This document shows, one piece after another, positions 1 to 6,148 of a DNA stretch of 6,964 nucleotides. Origin of the DNA: Candidatus Sabulitectum sp. (GTDB lineage: Bacteria > Fermentibacterota > Fermentibacteria > Fermentibacterales > JCC-6); contig JAOZLN010000135.1 of assembly GCA_029934845.1 (NCBI GenBank), positions 1-6,964 on the forward strand, read 5' to 3'. A program made the translations under genes and the position numbers. The notes below the pieces were generated by a model. The model had not been told where the DNA came from, ran no database searches, and saw nothing but the letters and a program-made list of their open reading frames with translations. The first letter of the stretch is position 1. Each line of letters starts with the position of its first letter.

Positions 1-1723
1 GTGGAATTCCAGGCTGATACAGAAGTGCCCTGAGCAGGTTATACTTTTCGGTTCCCCTGTATACCCTTAAACTGGAAGAGACCTTCAACCAGAAGTTACC
101 ACTGGAGGCATGGGTAAAATCCTGTAACAGGTAAGGCAGTCGGTTCAGCATTCTTAAAGAATGCAGATACTCCAAAACAATTACGCCCTTACCTCCAGCA
201 ACGAAAGGCCTTAGGGGTGAATCAACCAGCATGGGATCACCAAGTGAATGCTCTGCAATAACCGATGTGTTACCATTTCCCCCAAGGTTCTCCGTATTAA
301 AAAGATAATACTTCAGGTACGCTTTTCTTATTAGTGAAAGCCCATTTTCGTCATCAGCATTTGCAGCATAGTATCTTAATGGGATCCACGCTGCAAGCAT
401 ATCTGAAAGAACTGGATCAAGCTGTAGTGACTGCACCAAAATTCCCTGTGCTGCTCCGATCAGAATGTCGCTGCCGCTGGGAATAATTCCGTTTGTGAAA
501 TTCTCATCCCATGCCGATACATCAGCAAGGCTTTCAAGTGAACCTCTGGAAAAGAGCATTCCGCCAAAAGCTGAGGTAACCACTGGCCCTGCAGGATTTA
601 TGATCTCTACAAAGCTGAATTCAACTGAGGGGAAATCCAGTGTGTTCCTAAGTATTGATGCTATTCTTCTTACAGCGATGCTGTCCATGGATGATATAGG
701 TGACCCCTCAAAGATCAGCATTCTATACCTTGGGAACAACTGACTCTCCGTGTAATTCCCTATTGCAATGGGAAGCCCCCCGACAATTCCTCCTGGATCA
801 GAATACCATTCATCAGGCAACTCACCTCTTGAAAGAGGAGTCCAGGATGAAATTGAATCCGGAAGAAAAACCTGAACAATGTAGTTCTCAGGAACAACTG
901 ATATGGGATAATAGCCGTCACCGGACAGATATGCTGATGTAAGTCGCGACTGAACACTTACACGCCCCTGGGAATCAAGGTAAGGAATGTTGATCTGGAA
1001 TTGATTGCGGAAAACACCGGTATACATTCCCGTTGAATCAGCGAAGCACAGGTACTTGTTCTGAATGCTGTCTCCACGGAAATGACCGGCAGTTGAAGAG
1101 ATCACAGAACCGGTACCCCGGTGAATAAATGTAAAAGCTATGGAATCAGCATTGCTTTCTGTAAAGTTTACAACAAGAGAGTCAATGATCTCAAGAAGAC
1201 GCCCTGTGCTGTCCTGCTGATAGTATACCATCAGATGGTGGGTAACGTCCGGTGGCGGCTCTACTGCGATAGAAGCCCTTTCAATGTCGATCACTGCCCC
1301 TGTTCTGTCCGACAGAAAGATCGATCTGAGCCCCGGTGGACGCACAATTGTTGCACCTGTACAAACCGATCCGGCCTGGCTTATCAGTTGTTCATCACCG
1401 CGATCTGGAATGGTTACCGAAAAAAGAAGAACCGCAGAGCCGCCTACATGCCACTCCATGTTGAATTGAATTGAATCAGGGAGCTGGCTTTCAAAATGAA
1501 GAGAATCTATTTCTTTCCCATGTGCAGCGATCCCGGTGCTTATAAAAGCAAGTTCATATCTCAATGATGCGTCATCCAGTGAATCGTACCGAACAGACCA
1601 TGGCCCGGTATTTATTAACCTGCTGGAGTCTGTATCTTCAATTAACTGCTGTGAGAAGCTTCTTTCTCCACAGGAGGTTACCAGAAGCACAAACAAGGTC
1701 ATTACCGGTAAAAGAAATTTCAT
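1..1723 (-). CDS. Lipoprotein resembling an M1-family aminopeptidase without the zinc site (C-terminus cut by window edge)
   Basis: The frame is open from an ATG at 1723 to the left edge, giving 574 complete codons and no stop, so the C-terminus is missing. An SD (AGGAG, 1740-1736) lies 12 bases before the ATG. Residues 1-17 are a hydrophobic signal peptide ending in the lipobox VTSC, with Cys18 as the lipidated residue, so the protein should be membrane-anchored. Residues about 235-300 follow the M1 N-terminal beta-domain pattern (DGYYP at 269-273, then alternating strands). Residues 360-395 resemble the stretch before the M1 active site (DFPSVEF, then GGMLF at 387-391). Residues 511-547 resemble the helix pair after it (KGVIVLEYL, later NFW). 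Where HExxH is expected (about 420-432) the sequence is AAQGILVQ, and no Glu lies where the third zinc ligand should be (about 441-450). I infer a non-catalytic relative of M1 peptidases. The family call is by eye; an unrelated fold remains possible. It is transcribed away from the membrane-protein gene at 1798. Confidence 0.72.
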   Translation of the reverse strand, partial: MKFLLPVMTLFVLLVTSCGERSFSQQLIEDTDSSRLINTGPWSVRYDSLDDASLRYELAFISTGIAAHGKEIDSLHFESQLPDSIQFNMEWHVGGSAVLLFSVTIPDRGDEQLISQAGSVCTGATIVRPPGLRSIFLSDRTGAVIDIERASIAVEPPPDVTHHLMVYYQQDSTGRLLEIIDSLVVNFTESNADSIAFTFIHRGTGSVISSTAGHFRGDSIQNKYLCFADSTGMYTGVFRNQFQINIPYLDSQGRVSVQSRLTSAYLSGDGYYPISVVPENYIVQVFLPDSISSWTPLSRGELPDEWYSDPGGIVGGLPIAIGNYTESQLFPRYRMLIFEGSPISSMDSIAVRRIASILRNTLDFPSVEFSFVEIINPAGPVVTSAFGGMLFSRGSLESLADVSAWDENFTNGIIPSGSDILIGAAQGILVQSLQLDPVLSDMLAAWIPLRYYAANADDENGLSLIRKAYLKYYLFNTENLGGNGNTSVIAEHSLGDPMLVDSPLRPFVAGGKGVIVLEYLHSLRMLNRLPYLLQDFTHASSGNFWLKVSSSLRVYRGTEKYNLLRALLYQPGIP

Positions 1724-1797
1724 TGTAACCAAATTCTCCTCAGGGTTGACTACCAGAAAATATTACTTAGTTTCCCACATCTTGAAAGGCGGAACTA
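1724..1797. promoter_or_regulatory. Divergent intergenic region with promoters for both flanking genes (inferred)
   Basis: These 74 bases separate two divergent starts, so both promoters should lie here. On the minus strand, GGAAAC (1775-1770) followed after 19 bases by GTC (1750-1748) resembles an ECF-sigma promoter for the lipoprotein gene. On the plus strand, TTGACT (1746-1751) is a good -35 but its best -10 (TAGTTT, 1768-1773) is poor. The SD for the plus gene is AAAGGCGG just before ATG 1798, and the SD for the minus gene is AGGAG at 1740-1736. Promoter use by both genes is inferred from gene orientation; the exact boxes are weak. Confidence 0.3.
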
Positions 1798-2496
1798 ATG
1801 GGATTATTTAACATACTGGCAATCGCAGTCAACACCCAGTCTGGTCATGAACCGAGTGCTACTGCAGCATTGCTTTTTTCCTTCTATGCCCTGGTAGTTT
1901 TTCTTTTGATCCAGTTTCTTGGAGCAAGGTTCTTCACCAGATGCAAAGAGCGGTACAACAGCTTTGTTCTTATTTCATTTATCGTACTGGCCTCACTGGC
2001 TGCAGGATCGCTCATTGTTGCTTTCTTTCTTGGCGAACTTACCCATAGCCTTTTTCTCGGGGTAATTGGCGGCGTGTTCATCTGGACTGCTCTGGGGGAA
2101 ATTACAGAACAACTGGGATGGTACAAATCTCATGCCAGGAATGCTGTCTGGATCTATCTGCTTACCACGGCAGCATGGCTTGCAATGGTTTTTCTGATAC
2201 CAGGTATTCCAGTTCCTATTCTTGGTTTTATCGGATACCCACTTCTGGCCTGGGGAACACACCTTACCAGAGTTCGTTTCATCCAGAAATGGGGAGCAGC
2301 ATCCTTTGCGTCCACACTTCTTCTACTGGTCATGGCAGCAATCTCCGGTGGTGCAATAGTTGCAGGAGCCCTTATAGGAACCAGATTTGCAGGAATGATG
2401 GCAGGGCTTGTGTTTGCTGTTTCAACCTGGTCTATCATGGAGATAATCTGGGAACGGGGAATGGCCAACGGCCCCTGGAAACATGCTGAGAACTGA
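1798..2496 (+). CDS. Polytopic inner-membrane protein of unknown function
   Basis: This 232-residue protein starts at ATG 1798 behind a purine-rich SD (AAAGGCGG). I do not recognise the family. Six or seven membrane segments are visible, at about residues 21-42, 56-79, 84-102, 116-135, 137-155, 167-194 and 197-218. No signal peptide precedes them. The third and last segments each end in a Trp followed by a Glu-containing motif (Trp96 with Glu101 and Glu104; Trp211 with Glu215 and Glu219). This could be a degenerate internal repeat or a pair of acidic sites within the membrane. The segment 183-203 is Gly/Ala-rich (GGA, GAL, AGMMAG), as in tightly packed helices. The only substantial loops are the Arg/Lys-rich one after the first helix (44-53) and the one at 108-115. 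It is divergent from the lipoprotein gene, convergent with the gene at 2586-3920, and probably a single-gene transcript ending at the hairpin at 2535. Transport or sensing cannot be told apart. Confidence 0.85.
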   Translation: MGLFNILAIAVNTQSGHEPSATAALLFSFYALVVFLLIQFLGARFFTRCKERYNSFVLISFIVLASLAAGSLIVAFFLGELTHSLFLGVIGGVFIWTALGEITEQLGWYKSHARNAVWIYLLTTAAWLAMVFLIPGIPVPILGFIGYPLLAWGTHLTRVRFIQKWGAASFASTLLLLVMAAISGGAIVAGALIGTRFAGMMAGLVFAVSTWSIMEIIWERGMANGPWKHAEN

Positions 2497-2534
2497 TACC
2501 ACCCGAACCGAATTACATCTTTGAATCAACAAGT

Positions 2535-2560
2535 CAGCCCCTGCTTTCCGGCAGGGGCTG
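2535..2560. terminator. Rho-independent-type hairpin shared by two convergent genes
   Basis: A perfect 10-bp GC-rich inverted repeat (CAGCCCCTGC / GCAGGGGCTG) encloses a 6-base loop. It sits 38 bases after the stop of the plus gene and 25 bases after the stop of the minus gene at 2586. The following tracts are only moderately T-rich (TACAATTCTT on the plus side, ACTTGTTGATTC on the minus side). Position between convergent genes supports a bidirectional terminator. Strength is inferred from the stem alone. Confidence 0.8.
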
Positions 2561-2585
2561 TACAATTCTTAAAGATAATTCAGTC

Positions 2586-3920
2586 TTAATAAAACATATA
2601 GGTAAGCCCGGCAGAGTAGCTCACCACCGATGGTTTGATCTCTGCATAGTACAGTTCTCCCGGAAGAGCATCTCTGTTGTATCCCCGCCAGTCTGTTACA
2701 GTCCAGCTGTCTGCTGATGAGCCCAGTCGCCCCACAGCACCCATTTGAATACCGAACCTGCTGCTGAACAGCCACTCTAGATTCATACTGCCTGTCCCTG
2801 CAATAGTGGCAGTATTCGCCGATGCAGAGATAGTGTCGGCTCTTGTATTCTGGTTAAGGTAGCAGGCCTCAAATCCAACACCAAGTCTAAAAGCAAGATC
2901 CGGGGATGATACAGGGATCCTTGTTCCAATCTCTCCCCTGATGCCTATGGATGACATTCTGGGCATAACTCCAGAAAGAAGAGTACCAGAAAGAGACAAG
3001 CCCCATTTGCATGTTCCGCCTGTGAATTCCGCCTGGTTCATTAGCAGGGAAGTTTCAGCTTCTTCTCCTGTAAGACCGTCACCGGGAACAACCTCTGTGG
3101 GTAGTACCGCATAGGACAAAGCAAGAATTCCAGGTGTGGAATTTTCTACTGCTGCAACCCGGGTACCTTCCACCAGACCACCGGCAATCAATCTTCCCCT
3201 GCTGGAGTTGTTATCAGAATCAATGATCTGAAGAATACCGTGACTGCTCAATCGACGATACTCCTCTGAAGAACGGGGAATACCCTGTGAGAGAGCCAGC
3301 ACAGAAAACACCATTCCCTTTTTTACACCGCTGTCTGCGCCTAAAGGAATTGGGAAAACCGGGCCTTCGGCAACAATAAATGTAAACTCGTACGGGAAAA
3401 TTTCATTAAGGCTTCTCTGAACAACCAGAACGACCCCCTGCAAAGCAAGGCTTTCAAGATCAATCGATGTCGAACTGAGAAGGCTTCCCGAAAACTTCCT
3501 TTCTCTTACTGATCCCAGAAGACTTCCCTCTGAGGTGTAAAAACGACCTGTAATATCTACAGAGGTGTTTCGCGTAACAAACAGACTGTCAGCTGTGCCA
3601 TGACTAACTTCCATGCTGGGCAAAGAAACATCAAGCAGCATGAACATATCAATATTAAGATCTGCTGCAATCGTTCTTAAACGAATGTTCTGGTCATCAG
3701 GGTCTCCCAGATACTCTGCGTGAGTGGAAGCATCAACAACATCGAATCGTCCACTCTGAATAAATACATCTTCAGCTGCAGTCTTGAGCTCAGGAGTATC
3801 GTAGTTTTCCATTGCGTCATCAAAGACCGGAATAACAGCAATTCTGGTTAAATTGTTTTCCTCTGCCATTAGCTGAAAAGCAAACGACAACAAAACTGCG
3901 ACAATAATTCTGCCAGTCAT
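2586..3920 (-). CDS. Exported TolB/CsgG-like plus FlgT-C-like protein with C-terminal outer-membrane beta-barrel
   Basis: I chose ATG 3920 (444 residues) over the TTG one codon upstream, because GGGAG then lies 7 bases before the start. A signal peptide (residues 1-19, ending LMA) is followed by a domain of about 24-175. Its RIAVIP opening and the pattern SGRFDVVD (56-63) resemble TolB-N/CsgG/LpoB-type alpha-beta domains that act in the periplasm. Residues 180-258 contain GVKKGMVFSVL and a later GGLVEGTRVAAV, as in the FlgT C-terminal domain. Residues about 303-444 alternate polar and hydrophobic strands (for example 303-317, 324-337, 342-355, 377-390) and end in YMFY, a terminal aromatic as expected for an outer-membrane barrel. 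The role is probably structural or in assembly at the outer membrane; no enzyme motif is visible. The gene follows the anti-sigma gene by 77 bases and could be an operon member or a sigma target. The domain calls are by pattern only. Confidence 0.78.
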   Translation of the reverse strand: MTGRIIVAVLLSFAFQLMAEENNLTRIAVIPVFDDAMENYDTPELKTAAEDVFIQSGRFDVVDASTHAEYLGDPDDQNIRLRTIAADLNIDMFMLLDVSLPSMEVSHGTADSLFVTRNTSVDITGRFYTSEGSLLGSVRERKFSGSLLSSTSIDLESLALQGVVLVVQRSLNEIFPYEFTFIVAEGPVFPIPLGADSGVKKGMVFSVLALSQGIPRSSEEYRRLSSHGILQIIDSDNNSSRGRLIAGGLVEGTRVAAVENSTPGILALSYAVLPTEVVPGDGLTGEEAETSLLMNQAEFTGGTCKWGLSLSGTLLSGVMPRMSSIGIRGEIGTRIPVSSPDLAFRLGVGFEACYLNQNTRADTISASANTATIAGTGSMNLEWLFSSRFGIQMGAVGRLGSSADSWTVTDWRGYNRDALPGELYYAEIKPSVVSYSAGLTYMFY

Positions 3921-3997
3921 CAACGATCTCCCTTCAAAAAGAAACTTATATAAGATGAATTTATCATTCTTAGACTGGAATGGAAAGGGGCAGCAAA
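3921..3997 (-). promoter_or_regulatory. Gap before the beta-barrel gene with an AT-rich -10-like element
   Basis: This 77-base gap follows the anti-sigma stop. Read on the minus strand it contains TATATAAG (3952-3945), about 25 bases before the start codon, and then the SD GGGAG. No convincing -35 (TTGACA) or ECF-type GGAAC lies at the right distance, and no terminator hairpin follows the anti-sigma stop. Read-through from the upstream operon is therefore as likely as a separate promoter. Confidence 0.25.
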
Positions 3998-5095
3998 TCA
4001 GAAGAACTGAACTGTTACTGTGCAGTCACCGTAACCTGCTTCAGGAATATCTATTACAGTACCTTCCACCATATTGTCTCCAGAAAGAATTCCCTGGCTG
4101 CTAACAGTGAAGACAAGCATTTCCACAGAACGATTCCAGTTATCCTCCAGAAGAGTATCTATCATTAAGAAAAGTGAATTCCACTGAAACCGCTGAATTT
4201 GAATATCTTCTTTTGATTCCAGTGTGACCAAAACGATGTATGCAGTTAACTGTATCTCCGATTGAACCGGCAATACAGTCTGAGCATCTTCAATTGAGTC
4301 ATCGCACTGATGATCACTATCCCGTAAGATCGACGTTCCCACTGAACCGTATGCGGCACTGCCGCCTCCGCCGACCCCACCCGATAATCCTTCCCCCACC
4401 ATACCTGAACCGGCAGATTCTGTTGGACAGGCAGTAGCAGTTCGAGAAAATGCTTCCTGTTCAAGAACCTCATCAGCTGTTTCCAGGGGTTCCGGTGAAT
4501 CTTCAGAATTCATTAGGCGATATCCTTCAACCGAGTTAAAAACAACATCGGAGCCGGATTCTGTCAGTGACAGGTCCACGGATAACTCTTCAATAACCTC
4601 AGAAGCCTCTGACTGGCCTGAAACCAGTTCATCCTGTGGAATCTCAAATTCTTCTTCGGCACATTCAACTGCTGCCGTTTCTTCCATTTCCACCACAAAA
4701 GACTCATCCTGATCGGCAGAAATATCTGTTGTTGTAACTTGAACTGAAGCAGGTGTTTCTTGAAGTGCTATACTTGAAAGAGATGTACCTGTACCATCAA
4801 TGTAGAATACTTTTACACCGATGTAAGCTGCACAAATGGCAGCAGCAATGAACCATGTCCGCTGGGACCGCCACCACGGAGTTTCCTGTTTGACAGAACT
4901 GCGCATTTTGGCAAATCTCACTTCACCGGGATCAGTCCAGGCGTCTCGCCATACAGATTCCATCTGTTTTTGAGTAATTGTAAAAGCTCGGCAGCTGTCA
5001 CAGTGCTTGATGTGTTCAGAGATATGGTTCGCTTCCGGGGATACAATTTCGTTATCACACCAGGCCATCAGGGTATTCCTGTCAGGACAGGTCAT
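3998..5095 (-). CDS. Membrane-spanning zinc-finger anti-sigma factor (zf-HC2/ZAS type)
   Basis: This 365-residue protein should bind and silence the ECF sigma factor encoded just upstream. Residues 1-36 form an anti-sigma zinc finger: Cys3, then His28-x3-Cys32-x2-Cys35. A single membrane helix spans about 80-98 (TWFIAAAICAAYIGVKVFY), placing the finger in the cytoplasm and the rest outside. Residues 113-217 are extremely acidic, with about 31 Asp/Glu and one basic residue by my count, and look disordered. A Gly-rich linker (229-253) leads to a probably folded, beta-rich domain (about 280-365) ending CTVTVQFF, which I do not recognise. The exported part holds four cysteines (145, 223, 264, 358). 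ATG 5095 overlaps the sigma stop as ATGA, and a G6 run serves as its SD, so the two proteins should be made in step. The long exported region suggests it senses an envelope signal. The signal itself is unknown. Confidence 0.92.
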   Translation of the reverse strand: MTCPDRNTLMAWCDNEIVSPEANHISEHIKHCDSCRAFTITQKQMESVWRDAWTDPGEVRFAKMRSSVKQETPWWRSQRTWFIAAAICAAYIGVKVFYIDGTGTSLSSIALQETPASVQVTTTDISADQDESFVVEMEETAAVECAEEEFEIPQDELVSGQSEASEVIEELSVDLSLTESGSDVVFNSVEGYRLMNSEDSPEPLETADEVLEQEAFSRTATACPTESAGSGMVGEGLSGGVGGGGSAAYGSVGTSILRDSDHQCDDSIEDAQTVLPVQSEIQLTAYIVLVTLESKEDIQIQRFQWNSLFLMIDTLLEDNWNRSVEMLVFTVSSQGILSGDNMVEGTVIDIPEAGYGDCTVTVQFF

Positions 5096-5106
5096 GGTTT
5101 CCCCCC
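5092..5106 (-). promoter_or_regulatory. ATGA stop-start overlap and G-run SD coupling sigma to anti-sigma
   Basis: On the minus strand, GGGGGGAAACC immediately precedes ATGA, where the sigma stop TGA and the anti-sigma start ATG share bases. Such overlaps usually couple translation of a regulator and its antagonist. The six-G run (5106-5101) is the only SD-like element for the anti-sigma gene. Confidence 0.7.
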
Positions 5107-5691
5107 AAGCTCGGCGACCACAAATGACTTTACAGAGCTTCTGGCTCTGTTCAATCTTGACATAACTGTACCGGTGGCAATATCAAGTGTTTCAGCGATC
5201 TCCTCATAGCTCAATTCCTGATCAACCCTTAGAACAAACACAGAACGCAAAGCAGGTGTGAGCTTTTCAACAGCCTTTTGTACAGCAGAAACAAGAATAT
5301 CCCGATTGCATTCCTGAATAGTAGTGTCTGCAGTGGCAGTTTGACCGCCCCCGCCATACCCCTCATCAAATTCCACCTCGGCGCGCCTGCCGCGGGAACG
5401 GGAAAGGTTGATGGCAGTATTGGTAACAATTCTGTACATCCATGTGAAAAAGCGATATTCAGTGTTAAAACTATGCATGGCCTTCATGGCCTTTATGAAA
5501 GCATCCTGTGTGATGTCCCAGGCATCATCATCACAGTTGCACATCCTTCTTGCCACCCTGAAAACCCTTTTTTCATACATTCTGACTATTTCTCCAAAAG
5601 CTTCCTTGTCTCCCTGCACGGCTCTTTCAAGAAGCTCAGGTTCTGAAGCGGCCAATCCCGCTGTCAAGAAGTATACAAGGTGAAAGATCAT
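5092..5691 (-). CDS. ECF-subfamily (sigma-70 family group 4) RNA polymerase sigma factor
   Basis: At 199 residues this is the usual ECF size. It should direct RNA polymerase to its own set of promoters once released by the anti-sigma factor encoded next. Region 2 spans about 28-98: DKEAF at 28-32, then ITQDAFIKAMKAM (60-72) and TWMYRIVTNTAIN (83-95), covering core binding and -10 recognition. A Gly-rich linker (111-116) follows. Region 4 spans about 135-190, with the -35-binding helix-turn-helix SYEEIAETLDIATGTVMSRL (161-180). Region 3 is absent, as in all ECF factors. The start at ATG 5691 has an SD (AAGGGA, 5 bases away). It gives an odd hydrophobic leader (MIFHLVYFLTAGLAA) before the normal ECF beginning at about residue 16. 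In-frame TTG codons at residues 9 and 13 lack a well-placed SD. The gene follows the DUF5683 gene by 13 bases. Its targets cannot be read from this window. Confidence 0.95.
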   Translation of the reverse strand: MIFHLVYFLTAGLAASEPELLERAVQGDKEAFGEIVRMYEKRVFRVARRMCNCDDDAWDITQDAFIKAMKAMHSFNTEYRFFTWMYRIVTNTAINLSRSRGRRAEVEFDEGYGGGGQTATADTTIQECNRDILVSAVQKAVEKLTPALRSVFVLRVDQELSYEEIAETLDIATGTVMSRLNRARSSVKSFVVAELGGKP

Positions 5692-5703
5692 TTCATTCCC
5701 TTA
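5692..5703 (-). promoter_or_regulatory. Ribosome-binding site that supports the sigma start
   Basis: Read on the minus strand, TAAGGGAATGAA precedes ATG 5691. AAGGGA lies 5 bases upstream of the ATG, a standard spacing. This favours the longer sigma protein with its hydrophobic leader over the internal TTG starts. Confidence 0.6.
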
Positions 5704-5704
5704 G

Positions 5705-6148
5705 TCAGAAGTTGATAACCGCTCTCATGCTGAAACCCACATCGCCATCAAATTTTGTATTCTCTGCTTCAAAGCTGAAAAGATAGGCATCTACATAAGC
5801 ATCTAGCAATCCTACAACCCAGGCCCCTGCGGTGTACCAGATGAAATCACGCCGGAGGCCACTGTGAAACTCATAGCTGTTCTGCCAGGAGGCAAGTTCT
5901 GTTTCCTGGTACATCTCTCTTGCATGCTCAGCTTTGCTGTTCTCATAAAAAACAAGCCCCAGCAACCCAAGCTCCAGGGTGCCGTAAATCAGTCCTTTTA
6001 CTGGTTTTTCATTATAAAACTGCCCCCACCCGGGAAAAACAAGGCTTCGAAGCAATGCTCCCTGGGGGTTCCGGTATTCAATCTCTGTAGAGTCCGGAAC
6101 CATGGACTGCCCGCAAAGCAAAAGCAGAATAAGAGAAATATGGCTCAG
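5705..6148 (-). CDS. DUF5683-like small envelope protein
   Basis: The conserved core is the DUF5683 signature: a run of positively biased residues, then SLVFPGWGQFYNEKPVKGLIYG (in residues 35-56), a membrane-type segment (53-68), RRDFIWYTA (99-107) and LLDAYVDAYLF (114-124). Its function is unknown; such proteins are common in Bacteroidota and relatives. The start is unclear. ATG 6103 or TTG 6121 would remove an in-frame hydrophobic stretch (ISLILLLLCG) that looks like a signal peptide. The frame upstream has no ATG or GTG before its TGA at 6184-6182. The CTG at 6148 overlaps the lpxA stop as CTGA and has GAGGGG 7 bases upstream, so I use it (147 residues). The protein is probably exported or membrane-associated. 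It lies between lpxA and the sigma gene, 13 bases before the latter. Family confidence is good; start confidence is moderate. Confidence 0.82.
   Translation of the reverse strand: MSHISLILLLLCGQSMVPDSTEIEYRNPQGALLRSLVFPGWGQFYNEKPVKGLIYGTLELGLLGLVFYENSKAEHAREMYQETELASWQNSYEFHSGLRRDFIWYTAGAWVVGLLDAYVDAYLFSFEAENTKFDGDVGFSMRAVINF

Noticed and set aside
465..1811. Plus-strand open frames of 60-117 codons across the first 1.8 kb
   Set aside because: They lie opposite a single uninterrupted minus-strand frame of 574 codons with a lipobox and SD. Their translations show no recognisable domain or consistent start.
4330..4410. The Gly-rich segment of the anti-sigma gene as a tandem DNA repeat
   Set aside because: The Gly codons vary and no repeating unit of fixed length is visible; it is better read as a flexible linker.
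5092..5106. The six-G run as a slippery site making a sigma-anti-sigma fusion by -1 frameshift
   Set aside because: Only the first of the two tRNAs would re-pair well, and the ATGA overlap with the G-run as SD explains the arrangement more simply.
5662..5675. TTGACA and TATACT in the first codons of the sigma gene, as a possible internal promoter
   Set aside because: On the minus strand TATACT (5675-5670) comes before TTGACA (5667-5662), so the order is wrong for a promoter. Neither has a partner at 16-18 bases.
6103..6103. ATG 6103 as the start of the DUF5683 gene
   Set aside because: It would remove the in-frame hydrophobic signal-like stretch and has no SD at a normal distance. It stays possible if the protein is not exported.
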